A stretch of 64,000 nt of DNA from Sitta carolinensis (taxonomy: Eukaryota > Chordata > Aves > Passeriformes > Sittidae), in the NCBI GenBank assembly GCA_032173965.1, contig CM063311.1:1358271-1422270 (forward strand), read 5' to 3'. Position 1 is the first letter of the stretch, and every line of letters starts with the position of its first letter. A model generated the notes under the pieces. That model ran no database searches. It was not told where the DNA came from and saw nothing but the letters and a program-made list of their open reading frames with translations. The position numbers and the translations under genes were made by a program. Shown in pieces: positions 45,704 through 57,445 of the stretch.

Positions 45704-45940
45704 AAGAGCTCTAAAATCCACCCAAAATCCACCCAGGAATATCCCAAAATCAGGGATTTACAGAGATTCCCGTGCCTGGTGCCGCCCTCCAAGAGGAGGC
45801 ACAAGGGGCCCCCCCTGAATGACCCCCAAAAGCCCCAAAATCACCCCAAAATCACACCCAGATAAAAAAAAAAACAAAATAATAATAAAAAAAAACAAAG
45901 TCAGGGATGCCCCAATAAAGGCAGAGAGAAGCTGAAGGAG
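45053..45940 (+). other. EHD2: EHD2 3' UTR with AATAAA at 45914-45919 and two extra copies of the end of the coding sequence
   Basis: After the stop come a poly-A run at 45075 and an array of AAAATACCCCAAAGAGCTCC units (45215-45760). The text around AAGAGGAGGCACAAGG and the stop codon recurs at about 45577-45620 and again at 45774-45820. A canonical AATAAA at 45914 is followed by unique sequence and then a new repeat, which suits the transcript end near 45935. Confidence 0.65.
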
Positions 45941-45949
45941 CTGTGCTGA

Positions 45950-46515
45950 GTTTTGGGGTGCAGGGGGGGAAAAGGCACATTTGGGGGGATTATTTGGGGG
46001 ATTTGGGTTCATTTTGGGGGGATTTGCGTTCATTTTTGGGTGGCTCATTTTTGGGGGATTTTGGCCTCATTTTGTGGGGTTTTGGGGTTCTTTTGGGAGG
46101 AGTTTCAGTTAATTTTTTGGGGGGTTAGGGGCTCATTTTTTGGGGAGGTTGGGGCACATTTTGGGGGGATTTGGGGCACATTTTGGGGTTTATTTCTGGG
46201 GGATTGGAGCACATTCATGGGGGGATTTTAGGCACATTTTGGGGTTTATTTCGAGGGGGTTGGAGCACATTTTGGGGGGCACATTTTGGGGTTTATTTCG
46301 GGGGGTTGGAGCACATTCATGAGGGGATTTAGGCACATTTTGGGGTTTATTTCTGGGGGATTGGAGCACATTCATGAGGGGATTTTAGGCACATTTTGGG
46401 GTTTATTTCGGGGGGCTTGGAGCACATTTATGAGGCGATTTTAGGCACATTTTGGGGTTTATTTCGGGGGGTTGGAGCACATTCATGAGGGGATTTTAGG
46501 CACATTTTGGGCTCA
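45950..46515. repeat. GGTTGGAGCACATTCATGAGGGGATTTTAGGC... array, about 60-65 bp unit
   Basis: From 45950 a looser TTTTGGGGGGATTTGGGGCA pattern passes into a regular unit with GGAGCACATTCATGAGGGG and CACATTTTGGGGTTTATTTC, with about six copies to 46510. It separates the EHD2 3' end from the NOP53 promoter. Confidence 0.85.
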
Positions 46516-46519
46516 GTTT

Positions 46520-47113
46520 TGGGCGATTCGGGGCTCCTCGCGCCCCCTCAGCCGCTCCGGGCCCCGACCTCACCCAGATGGCGCCCGGCCCGCGCCGAGC
46601 CCTTCCCAAAATGGCGGCGCAGCGTTTCCGGTCCTCCCAAAGATGGCGGCGAAGCCATTTCCGCCCTTCCCAGAGCGGACACCATCCCATTTCCGATCCT
46701 TACCCAGAAGGCGACAGCAGAATTTCCGCTCCTTCCCCCTGAGGCTGACAATATTTTTCCCGTTCCCTCGCAAGAAGCGAAAAAAAGCATTTCCGCTCCT
46801 CCCAAAAACACCGCCCGCGTCTCCGCTGCCCCGCCCGAGATGGAGGCCAGGCCTTTCCTCCCCGCCGTGCTCGGGGGTTTGCGGCAGATCGGGCGGCTCC
46901 GAACACATCTGGGCGCGGTTTTTAACGCATTTTAAACCCGCTTTAGGAGCACCCCACCCCCGCGACCTTCCCAAGATGGCGGCCTGCCTCGTGGCTCCCT
47001 CCCCAAGATGGCGGACGCCGCCATTCCCGCCTTTTTTTTCCGCCGGGGCGGTGCCGGAAGTCGCCTCAGGTCACTTCCGGCTTCTTCCCTCGCCTCACGC
47101 TGCCCCTCACGAA
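46520..47113 (+). promoter_or_regulatory. NOP53: NOP53 CpG promoter with repeated YY1-type AAGATGGCGGC boxes
   Basis: ATGGCGGC or AAGATGGCGG occurs at about 46610, 46640, 46973 and 47005, and once more at the start codon (47114). A related AGATGGCG lies at 46577. ETS-like CACTTCCGG sits at about 47070, and CTTCTTCCCTC just before the start resembles a 5' TOP pyrimidine tract. YY1 boxes near the start site are common in ribosome-biogenesis genes. The exact transcription start is not readable. Confidence 0.65.
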
Positions 47114-50100
47114 ATGGCGGCGGCCGAGTCGTTCCTCGCCTTCAGCCCCGGCGCCGCCGCCGCCTCCTCCCGGCGCCGCGCCCGCGGGCCCCGCAACCGC
47201 AAGAAGGGCTGGAAGCGCTGGAGCGGCCCCGAGGCGCGGCTGGGTCGCGAAATCGGCGATTTCTTGGAGGATGTGGGGTTGCAGGAGCGAGCGGCGGGGT
47301 GAGCAGGGGGGGATTTCGGGGCTTCGTGAGGGAGCGAGCGGCGGGGGTTGGGGGTCCCTGGAGCTCCTGAAAGGACTCGGAGGGGATTTGGGGGTCCCCG
47401 AGCTCCTCCAGGGAGCTGTAGGGGGTTTGAGGGGGCTCCTCATGGGATTTGGGGGTCCCTGAGCTCCTCAGGGGGTTTGGGGCTCAGAGAGGGCTCCTCA
47501 TGGGGGGTTTGGGGGTCCCTGGAGCTCCTGAAAGGACTCGTAGGGGGTTTGAGGGGGCTCCTCATGGGGGATTTGGGGGTCCCTGAGCTCCTCAGGGGGT
47601 TTGGGGCTCAGAGAGGGCTCCTCATGGGATTTGGGCGTCCCTGAGCTCCTCAGGGGGTTTGGGGCTCAGAGAGGGCTCCTCATGGGGGGTTTGGGGGTCC
47701 CTGAGCTCCTGAAAGGACTCGTAGGGGGTTTGAGGGGGCTCCTCATGGGGGTTTGGGGGTCCCGAGCTCCTCAGGGAGCTGTAGGGGATTTGAGGGGGCT
47801 CCTCATGGGGCTTTGGGGGTCCCTGAGCTCCTGAAAGGACTCGTAGGGGTTTGAGGGGGCTCCTCATGGGGATTTGGGGGTCCCCGAGCTCCTCAGGGAG
47901 CTGTAAGGGATTTGAGGGGGCTCCTCATGGGGTTTGGGGGTCCCTGAGCTCCTGAAATGACTCGTAGGGGATTTGGGGGTCCCCGAGCTCCTCCAGGGAG
48001 CTGTAGGGGGTTTGAGGGGGCTCCTCATGGGATTTGGGGGTCCCTGAGCTCCTCCAGGGAGTTGGGGGGCTCAGAGAGGGCTCCTCATGGGATTTGGGGG
48101 TCCCTGAGCTCCTCAGGGGGTTTGGGGCTCAGAGAGGGCTCCTCATGGGGAGTTTGGGGGTCCCTGAGCTCCTGAAAGGACTCGTAGGGGATTTGGGGGT
48201 CCCCGAGCTCCTCCAGGGAGTTGGGGGTCTCACAGAGAGCTCTGAGCCCTCCGAGGGGAGGTCTGAGCCCCCCCAATTTTCTGAGCCCCCGAGGGGAGGT
48301 CTGAGCCCCCCAAGTTTCTGAGCCCCCCTAATTCCTTGCTCCGCTCTCTCCCAGGGGTCTCATCTCGGAGCAGCCGGACGAGGGTCTTTTCTTCCTCGAC
48401 ACTGGGAGCCCCCCCAAAGGTGCGGATTTTGATTTATTTTCCCCTCAGGATTGGGGGTTTTGAGGGGTCCTGACCACCCTGAACCCCCCCAGGACGGAGC
48501 CCCCCCAAACCCCCGCAGAAACCGCTGCACGTGGACCTGGTGCTGCAGCCGCTCTCCAAGGTGCCGCCCCCCAAAAAGTGAGTCTGGGGGTGCTCTGGGG
48601 GCTTTTTGGGGGTCCCTGCATCCGGGGCACCTCCACACACGCTTTGGGGTCGCGATTTTGGGGGGCTCACTCCCAGTTTTCATGGGAAATTGGGGGGTGT
48701 GGGCGCCAGAGTTGGGGTGTGGGCTCTAAAATTGGGGGTCTGGGTGCCAAAATTGGGGGGTCTGGGCCCTAAAATTGGGGGTCTGGGCCCTAAAATTGGG
48801 GGTCTGGGCCCTAAAATTGGGGGTCTGAGCGCCAGAATTGGGGTGGGCACCAAAATTGGGGGGTGGGCACCAAAATTGGGGGATCTGTCCCAATGTGGGG
48901 GGTCTGTCCCCAATGTGGGGGGTCTGTCCCCAATCTGGGGGGTCTGGGCCCCCATTTGGGGGGGTCTCTCCCCAATCTGGGGGTCTGTCCCCAATCTGGG
49001 GGGCTCTGTCCCCAATCTGGGGGGGTCTGTCCCCAATCTTGGGGGTCTCTCCCCAATCTGGGGGGCTCTGTCCCCAATCTGGGGGGCTCTGTCCCCAATC
49101 TTGGGGGTCTGTCCCCAATCTGGGGGACTCTGTCCCCAATCTGGGGGGGTCTGTCCCCAATGTGGGGGGTCTGTCCCCAATCTGGGGGTCTGTCCCCAAT
49201 CTGGGGGGTCTGTCCCCAATGTTGGGGGGTCTGTCCCCAATCTGGGGGTCTGTCCCCAATCTGGGGGGGTCTGTCCCCAATGTGGGGGCTCTGTCCCCAA
49301 TCTTGGGGGTCTGTCCCCAATCTGGGGGGCTCTGTCCCCAATCTGGGGGGTCTGTCCCCAATGTGGGGGGTCTGTCCCCAATCTGGGGGTCTGTCCCCAA
49401 TCTGGGGGGGTCTGTCCCCAATGTTGGGGGGTTCGTCCCCAATCTGGGGGTCTGTCCCAATCTGGGGGGTCTGTCCCCAATGTGGGGGGTCTGTCCCCAA
49501 TCTGGGGGTCTGTCCCCAATCTGGGGGGGTCTGTCCCCAATGTTGGGGGTCTGTCTCCAATGTTGGGGGTCTGTCTCCAATCTGGGGGTCTGTCCCAATC
49601 TGGGGGTCTGTCCCCAATGTTGGGGGGATCTCTCCCCAATCTTGGGGGTCTGTCTCCAATGTTGGGGGTCTGTCTCCAATCTGGGGGTCTGTCCCCAATC
49701 TGGGGGTCTGTCTCCAATCTGGGGGGTCTGTCTCCAATGTTGGGGGATCTGTCCCCAATCTTGGGGGTCTGTCCCCAATCTGGGGGCTCTGTCCCCAATC
49801 TGGGGGGCTCTGTCCGCAATCTGGGGGGCTCTGTCCCCAATCTGGGGGGTCTGTCCCCAATCTGGGGGGCTCTGTCCCCAATCTGGGGGGTCTGTCCCCA
49901 ATCTGGGGGTCTGTCCCCAATCTGGGGGGTCTGTCCCCATTTGGGGGGTCTGTCCCCAATGTGGGGGTCTGTCCCCAATCTTGGGGGTCTGTCCCCATTT
50001 GGGGGGTGGTGTCCCAATCTGGGGGGTCTGTCCCCATTTGGGGGGTGTGTGTCCCCAATCTGGGGGGTCTGTCCCCATTTGGGGGTGTGTGTGTCCCAAT

Positions 50101-53100
50101 CTTGGGGGTCTCTCCCCTTTTCCCACAGGGGCTGCGCCCCCCAGACCGCGCCGGGGCGGAAGGAGCGGCGGCTCCGGGAGTTTTGGGAGAAAAAGGCGGA
50201 ATTTGGGATTTTCCCGCGGGGGGAGCGGCGGCTGCGGGCCCGGCTGAGGAGGGGGGGACCCCCTGCCCCCCAAAAACCCCCCGAGCTGGGGCGCTCGGAC
50301 CCCCACAGGGGATTCTACGACATCTGGGGGGAGCACAGTGAGTCCGGGGGGATTTGGGGGGGCTCCTTTCCGCGGGGGGGTTCAGGTTTGGGGTGCGGGG
50401 ATTTTGGGGGATCCCCCCCTGAGCTCTCTGTGCCCCCCCAGACCCCCTGGATGCCCCCCTGGCCGGGCAGGACCCCTGGTACCTCCAGCAGACCAAGAAG
50501 CTGCGGGTGCAGGTGGGACCCCCAAAATTACCCCTGGGACCCCCAAAACATCCCTGGAACCCCCGAAATTACCCCAGGACCCCCAAATCACCCTTGGGAC
50601 CCCCAAAACACCCCTGGGACCCCCAAAACACCCCTGGAACCCCCAAATCACCCCTGGAACCCCCGAAATTACCCCTGGGACCCCCAAATCACCCCTGGGA
50701 CCCCCAAAACACCCCTGGGACCCCCGAAATCACCCCTGGGACCCCCAAAACATCCCTGGAACCCCGAAATTACCCCAGGACCCCCAAATCACCCTTGGGA
50801 CCCCCAAAACACCCCTGGGACCCCCAAATCACCCCTGGAACCCCCAAATCACCCCTGGGACCCCCGAAATTACCCCTGGGACCCCCAAAACACCCCTGGG
50901 ACCCCCAAATCACCCCTGGGACCCCCAAAACACCCCTGGGACCCCCAAATCACCCCTGGAACCCCCGAAATTACCCCTGGGACCCCCAAATCACCCCTGG
51001 GACCCCTAAAATTACCCCTGGGACCCCGAAATCACCCCTGGGACCCCCAAATCACCCCTGGGACCCCCCAGATCACCTTTGGGACCCCTGAAATCACCCC
51101 TGGGACCCCCCAAAACATCCCTGGGACCCTCAAATCACCCTTGGGACCCCCAAAACATCCCTGGGACCCCCCCAGAATCCTTCTGGGACCCCCAAAGTCC
51201 CCCCAGGATGCCCCCAAAGCCCCCTGGGACCCCCCCAAACCCCCCCCTGGACCCCCCAAATCCTCTCTGAGCCCCCCCCCGAGGTTGGGGGGGGGTCTCA
51301 TTTTTTGGGGGTCCCCCCCTCCCCCCCTTTTCCCAGCGCCCCCCCCGGCTGCAGGTGAAGCCGTCGCCCCTCCCCCCCGTGGAGGTGATCGGCCAGGGGG
51401 GCTCCTACAACCCCCCCTTCCAGGACCACCAGGTTTGGGGGGGCCTGGGGGGGCTTGGGGGGGTCCTGAGGGGTTTTTGGGGGGGCTTGGGGAGGTTTGG
51501 GGGGTCCTGAGGGGGCTTGGAGGGGTTTTGGGGGGGTCCTGAGGGGATTTGGGGGGGTCCTGAGGGGGTTTTGAGGGGGCTTGGGGGTCCTAAGGGGGCT
51601 TTTGGGGGTCCTAAGGGTTTTTGGGGGGTCTTGAGGGGTTTTGGGGGTACTGAGGGGGCTTGGGGGGGTCTTGAGGGGGTTTGGGGGGGTCCTAAGGGGG
51701 TCTTGGGGGGGTTTGGGGGGTCCTGAGGGGGTCCTAAGGGGGCTGGGGGGGCTCTTGAGGGGTTTTGGGGGTCCTGAGGGGGGTCTTTTGGGTTCCTAAG
51801 GGGGTCTTGGGGGGTCTTGAGGGGGTTTGGGGGGTCTTTAGGGGGTCCCAGGATGGTTTTTGGGGGTCCCAGGGTGGTTTTTGGGGGTCCCAGGATGGTT
51901 TTTGGGGTCCCAGGATGGTTTTTGGGCTCCCAGGGTGGTTTTTGGGGGTCCCAGGATGGTTTTTGGGGCTCCCAGGGTGGTTTTCGTGTTGGGTCCCAGG
52001 ATGGTTTTTGGGGGTCCCAGGATGGTTTTTGGTCCCAGGTGGTTTTGGGGGTCCCAGGATGGTTTTTGGGGTCCCAGGGTGGTTTTTGGGGTCCCAGGAT
52101 GGTTTTTGGGGTCCCAGGATGGTTTTTGGGGTCCCAGGATGGTTTTTGGGGTCCCAGGAGGTTTTTGGGGTCCCAGGATGGTTTTTGGGGTCCAGGTGGT
52201 TTTTGGGGGTCCCAGGGTGGTTTTTGGGGTCCCAGGATGGTTTTTGGGGTCCCAGGTGGTTTTTGGGGTCCCAGGATGGTTTTTGGGGTCCCAGGATGGT
52301 TTTTGGGGGTCCCAGGATGGTTTTTCGGGGGTCCCAGGATGGTTTTTGGGGTCCCAGGTGGTTTTGGGGTCCCGTGGGGTCCCAGGATGTTTCCGGGGGT
52401 CCCGGGTGGTTTTGGGGGTCGGGGGTTGGGGGGTTGCCCCCCGTTTCCAGGCTTGCTGCAGCGGGCGCTGGAGGTGGAGATGGAGTGTGGGGCAGAGGAG
52501 GGAAGGTGGAGCGAGCTGAGGTCCCGAGGGGCCGCACCTCGGAGGTGGGTGCCAGAATTGGGGTGTGGGTGCCAGGAATTGGGTGTGGGTGCCAGAATTG
52601 GGGTGTGGGTGCCAGATTGGGGTGCCAGAATTGGGGTGTGGGTGCCAGAATTGGGGGTCTGGGTGCCAGAATTGGGGTGTGGGTGCCAGAATTGGGTTGT
52701 TTGGTTGGCCAGATTGGGGGGTCTGGTGCCGGAATTGGGGTCTGGCACCAGTTTTGGGGTGTGGGCACCAAAATTGGGTCTGGGCAGCAGAATTTGGGAT
52801 CTGAGCTTGATAATTTGGGCTCTCATCCCTGGGATTTGGGATTTGGGCTCTGATCCTGATTTGGGTTCTGATCTCTGGATTTGGGTCTGATCCCTGGATT
52901 TGGGCTCTGATCCCTGGATTTGGGCTCTGATCTCTGGATTTTGGATCTCATCCCTGGATTTGGGCTGTGATCCCTGGATTTGGGCTCTGATTTTGTCTCT
53001 CATCCCTGGCTCTGGCTCTCATCCCTGGCTCTGGGCTCTCATCCCTGGCTTTGGGCTCTGTGATTTTGTCTCTCATCCCTGGCTCTGGGCTCTGATCCCT

Positions 53101-56100
53101 GGGATTTGGGATTTTGTCTCTCATCCCTGGCTCTGGGCTCTGATCCCTGGGATTTGGGATTTTGTCTCTCATCCCTGGCTCTGGGCTCTGATCCCTGGGA
53201 TTTGGGATTTTGTCTCTCATCCCTGGCTCTGGGCTCTCATCCCTGGCTTTGGGATTTTGTCTCTCATCCCTGGCTCTGGGCTCTCATCCCTGGCTTTGGG
53301 ATTTTGTCTCTCATCCTGGCTCTGGGCTCTCATCCCTGGCTCTGGCTCTCATCCCTGGCTTTGGGCTCTGTGATTTTGTCTCTCATCCCTGGCTCTGGGC
53401 TCTGATCCCTGGGATTTGGGATTTTGTCTCTCATCCCTGGCTCTGGGCTCTGATCCTGGGATTTGGATTTTGTCTCTCATCCCTGGCTCTGGGCTCTGGG
53501 CTGCCGCAGGAGGCCGTGCTGCAGGAGCAGCTGCAGGGGCTGCTGGAGGAGGAGCAGGAGCAGGATCAGGATCAGGATCAGGATCAGGATCAGGAGGGTC
53601 CCGGGCGTCGCCCCCCAGCCCGCGCCCAGCCCGGCCGGAAAACCGAGAAACAGCGACGGAGGGAGAAGGAGCAGAGGGAGAAGGTGAAGGGTCGGGATTG
53701 GGGTGGGATTGGGATGGGATTGGGATGGGATTGGGGTCAGGGTCGGGATTGGGGTGGGAGCCCTGGGATCCATGGGATGGATGAGAAGGAGGGGATTGAT
53801 GGGGGGGATCCATGGGATGGGATCAGGGACGGATCCGTGGGGTCCCTAATGGGATTATGGGATCAGGGCTGGGTTTACGGGGCCAGGATGGGATCAGGGA
53901 TCCCTGATGGTTTTTGGGGTCCCTGATGTTTTTCTGGGATCCCTGATGGTTTTTTGGGATCCCCGATGCGTTCTGGGGTCCCTGATGGTTTTTGGGTCCC
54001 TGATGGGTGTTTAGGATCCCTGATGGTTTTTTCTGGGATCCCTGATGCGTTCCTGGGATCCCTGATGGGTTTTTCTGGGATCCCTGATGGTTTTCCTGGG
54101 CTCCCCGATGTTTTCCTGTGCTCCCTGATGGTTTCCTGTACTCTTGATGGGTTTTCCCGTGCCCCGATGTGTTTTCCCGTGCTCCCTGACAGTTTTTAGG
54201 ATCCCAGATGGTTTTTTAGGATTCCCGATGGGTTTTCCCCTGCTCCCTGACAGTTTTTGGGCTCCCCAATGTTTTCCCCGTGCTCCCGATGTTTTCCCTG
54301 CTCCCCGATGTTTTCCCCTGCTCCCCGATGTGTTTCCCTGCTCCCTGGCAGTTTCCCTGTGCTCCCCGATGTGTTTCCCCTGCTCCCTGACAGTTTCCTG
54401 TGCTCCCCGATGTGTTTCCCCTGCTCCCTGACAGTTTTCCCCTGCTCCCCGATGTTTTCCCCTGCTCCCTGGCAGTTTCCCTGTGCTCCCCGATGTTTCC
54501 CCTGCTCCCTGGCAGTTTCCCTGTGCTCCCCGATGTGTTTCCCCTGCTCCCCGATGTTTTCCCCTGCTCCCCGATGTGTTTCCCCTGCTCCCTGACAGTT
54601 TCCCTGTGCTCCCCGATGTTTTCCCCTGCTCCCTGGCAGTTTCCCTGTGCTCCCCGATGTGTTTCCCCTGCTCCCTGACAGTTTTTCCCCTGCTCCCCGA
54701 TGTGTTTCCCCTGCTCCCTGACAGTTTCCCTGTGCTCCCCGATGTGTTTCCCCTGCTCCCTGGCAGTTTCCCTGTGCTCCCCGATGTGTTTCCCCTGCTC
54801 CCTGACAGTTTCCCTGTGCTCCCCGATGTGTTTTCTCCTGCTCCCTGACAGTTTCCCTGTGCTCCCCGATGTGTTTCCCCTGCTCCCTGGCAGTTTCCCT
54901 GTGCTCCCCGATGTGTTTCCCCTGCTCCCTGGCAGTTTCCCTGTGCTCCCCGATGTTTTCCCCTGCTCCCTGGCAGTTTCCCTGTGCTCCCCGATGTGTT
55001 TCCCCTGCTCCCTGGCAGTTTCCCTGTGCTCCCCGATGTGTTTTCTCCTGCTCCCTGGCAGTTTCCCTGTGCTCCCCGATGTGTTTCCCCTGCTCCCTGA
55101 CAGTTTCCCTGTGCTCCCCGATGTTTTCCCCTGCTCCCTGACAGTTTTCCCCTGTCCCCCAGGCCGGTGCCCGTGCGCGGCGGCTCCTGGCAGCGCGGTG
55201 CCTGCAGGGGCTGTTCCGCCTGCGCTCCCTGCGCCGCGCCCTGCGCCAGCGCGACGCCGAGCTGCAACTGCGCCGGGAGCGGCGGCTGCGGCTGCGGCTG
55301 CGCCGGGACACGGAGCCCAGGAGGCTGGGCAGGCTCAGGTGGGGAAACGGGGGGAAAATGGGGTTGGGATGGGGGAAATGGGGATTAGGATGGGGGAATG
55401 GGGGTTGGGATGGGGGAATGGGGGTTTGGGATGGGGGAAATGGGATTGGGATGGGGAGAGGGGGATTGGGAGAGGGGGAAATGGGGATTGGGATGGGGGA
55501 GAGGGGGTTTGGGTGGGGAGAGGGGATTAGGGATGGGGGAAAGGGGATTGGGATGGGGGAGAGGGGGGTTGGGAGGGGAAATGGGGTTGGGATGGGGAAA
55601 ATGGAGTTGGGATGGGGGAGAGGGGGTTTGGGTGGGCAGAGGGGGGTTGGGAGGGGAAATGGGGTTGGGATGGGGAAAATGGAGTTGGGATGGGGGAGAG
55701 GGGGTTTGGGTGGGGAGAGGGGGGTTGGGAGGGGAAATGGGATTGGGATGGGGGAGAGGGGGTTGGGATGGGGGAGAGGGGATTAGGATGGGGAATGGGG
55801 ATTGGGATGGGGGAGAGGGGGGTTGGGAGGGGAAAATGGGATTAGGGATGGGGGAATGGGGGATCTGGGTGGGGGAAATGGGGTTTGGGATGGGGGAGAG
55901 GAGATTTGGGATGGGGAAAGGGGATCTGGGTAGGGGAAATGGGGTTTGGGATGGGGAAAAGGGATTTGAGATGGAAAGGGGATTTAGGGGGGAAAAAAGG
56001 GATTTCGGAGGGAAATAAGGATTTGGGGATGGGGCTCAGGAGTGACCCCCCAGCTGTGGGGTCTGGAGGGGCTCTCCCTTCCCTGGCCCCCTGGGAATGG

Positions 56101-57401
56101 AATCCCACAGTGCTCCTGCCCCTGCTGAGCCCCAGGGCTGCAGTGTTGGGGTCTCTGCAGGTTCGAGGAGCCGGGGCCCGAGGTGCAGCTGAGCGAGGAT
56201 CTGCCCGAGGGTCTGCGCAGCCTCCGGGTGGGTTTGGGTGGAAAACCCCGATTGGGGGGGATTGGGGGGGATTGGGGGGGCTGCCAGCACCCAGTGATGA
56301 GAGCCATCCTTGCGCTGTGAGGATTCCCAGCTCTGGGAATGTGAAGGGTTTTGGGGGGTCCCGGGGTTTGGTCGCGTGGACGAGACCCCGGGCGAGGCTG
56401 AGGGTGCTGAGGGGGTCCCCGAAAAAAAAAAAACAAAAAAAACAACTCGGGGGGTTCCCAAAAAAATGAGGGTGGGGGTTAAAAAATAAAAAAGAAATTG
56501 GGAATTTTGCCCACGTTGCAGCCGGAGGGGAACGTGCTGCGGGATCGGTTCAGGAGCCTGCAGAGGAGGAACATGATCGAGCCCAGGGAGAGAGCCAAGT
56601 GAGGGGGGATCCGGGGGGATCTGGGGGGATCCTGGGATCTGGGGGATCCAGGGGGATCCTGGGGGATCCTGGGATCTGGGGGGGGGGGGGGGGGGATCCT
56701 GGGATCGGGGGGGATTCTGGGATCGGGGGGGGATCCTGAGATCTGGGGGGATCCAAGGGGATCCTGGGATTGGGGGGGATCCAGGGGGATCCTGGGATTG
56801 GGGGTGACCCAGGGGGATCCTGGGATCTGGGGGGGGATCCTGGAATTCAGGGGGATCCTGGAATTGGGGGGATCCTGGAATTCAGGGGGATCCTGGGATC
56901 TGGGGGGAAATCCCAACATTGGGGGGGGAAATCCCAGGATTTAAGGGAAAATTCCCAAAATGTAGGGAAAAAATCCCAACCCAATTTAGGGGAAAATCCC
57001 CAAAATTCAGTGCAAAATTTACAAAGGGGTAAAAACCCCAAAACTCACTGTGGAAAACCCCGGAATTTAGGAGGCAAATCTCCACATTTAGGGGGAAAAA
57101 AACTCCTCAAATTTAGCGGAAAAAAAACCCAAATTTCGTGGAAAAACCCCCAAATTTCCTGGGAAACCCCCCAAATTTCCTGGGAAACCCCAGAATTCCT
57201 GGGAAACCCCCGAATTCCAGGGGAAACCCCCAAATCCCGGCGTTGCCCCCCCAGGTTCCGGCGGCGGTACCGGGTGAAGTACGTGGAGAAGAAATCCTTC
57301 CGGGAGGTCACGTGAGTCTGGGGGCTCCGGGGGGGGGGACCCCCAAATCCTGGCACCCCCAGAGCCTCCCTGACCCCTCCCCCTTCTCTTCCAGGCTGTG
57401 A
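47114..57401 (+). CDS. NOP53: Ribosome biogenesis protein NOP53 (GLTSCR2/PICT1), 13 coding exons
   Basis: NOP53 is a nucleolar factor that recruits the MTR4-exosome for 5.8S rRNA maturation on pre-60S particles and also binds RPL11/5S RNP. Coding exons: 47114-47298, 48355-48419, 48493-48577, 50129-50337, 50442-50512, 51337-51432, 52451-52544, 53510-53683, 55163-55338, 56161-56227, 56522-56598, 57255-57311 and 57395-57401. Matches to the family: [102 protein letters not shown] and [20 protein letters not shown]. It ends [18 protein letters not shown]. All exons keep phase except 52451-52544, where [16 protein letters not shown] is one base out, so its limits and length are uncertain. AATAAA lies at 57417-57422, just after the stop. 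Confidence 0.94.
47299..48250. repeat. NOP53 intron 1: GGGGGTCCCTGAGCTCCTCAG repeat, higher order near 60-110 bp
   Basis: Built from GGGTCCCTGAGCTCCT, GGGGGTTTGAGGGGGCTCCT and GGCTCAGAGAGGGCTCCTCA blocks. The end of exon 1 (GAGCGAGCGGCGGGG) is partly duplicated at 47332-47346, inside the intron. Confidence 0.9.
48680..50115. repeat. NOP53 intron 3: GGGGGTCTGTCCCCAATCTG minisatellite, ~19-20 bp, over 60 copies
   Basis: 1.4 kb of very regular units with ATCT/ATGT/ATCTT variants. Every unit has a run of four to seven G. All six frames are open for long distances because of the unit. Confidence 0.95.
50515..51265. repeat. CCCCTGGGACCCCCAAAATC repeat, ~19-bp unit
   Basis: Starts two bases after the exon 5 donor of NOP53 and fills the intron. 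Confidence 0.93.
51435..53505. repeat. NOP53 introns 6 and 7: GGGGGTCCTGAGG, TGGTTTTTGGGGTCCCAGGA, GTGCCAGAATTGGGGTGTGG and TCTCATCCCTGGCTCTGGGC arrays
   Basis: 51435-51835 G-rich, 51840-52400 ~21-base unit, 52550-52790 ~20-base unit after exon 7, and 52800-53500 with a 57-base higher-order unit ending in GGGATTTGGGATTTTGTC. Confidence 0.93.
53510..53683 (+). CDS. NOP53: NOP53 exon 8 with a coding GAT-CAG repeat
   Basis: Reads [18 protein letters not shown], then five Asp-Gln dipeptides from a (GATCAG)n run, then [18 protein letters not shown]. The equivalent human region is an acidic Glu/Gly stretch of different length, so the DQ run looks like a local six-base expansion. It is in phase on both sides. 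Confidence 0.9.
53690..55160. repeat. NOP53 intron 8: CCTGATGGTTTTTGGGATCC array passing into GTGCTCCCCGATGTGTTTCC array
   Basis: From 54240 the unit CCCTGCTCCCTGACAGTTTC + CCTGTGCTCCCCGATGTGTT (about 42 bases) repeats some 20 times up to 12 bases before exon 9. Each unit contains GACAGTTTC or GGCAGTTTC, an acceptor-like CAG. Confidence 0.94.
55340..56030. repeat. GGGGATTGGGATGGGGGAGA repeat
   Basis: Purine-rich ~21-base units immediately after the NOP53 exon 9 donor. Confidence 0.92.
56600..57240. repeat. GGGGGGATCCTGGGATCTGG array, then AAATCCCCAAATTTAGGGG-type repeat
   Basis: NOP53 intron 11. A run of 16 G lies at about 56678-56694. Confidence 0.88.
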
Positions 57402-57445
57402 TTGGGACCCCTCCCAAATAAATTCACTGGAGCGGCTCCGGGTCT
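57402..57445 (+). other. NOP53: NOP53 3' UTR and polyadenylation signal
   Basis: Very short: the stop TGA at 57399-57401 is followed by AATAAA at 57417-57422 and then a GT-rich stretch (GGGTCTGGGGGTC) from about 57439 that could serve as the downstream element. Confidence 0.7.

Noticed and set aside
48606..51542. 978-codon frame of [14 protein letters not shown] units and minus-strand [11 protein letters not shown] frames
   Set aside because: NOP53 intron 3 repeat read through; splice sites and protein similarity place the real exons at 48493-48577 and 50129-50337.
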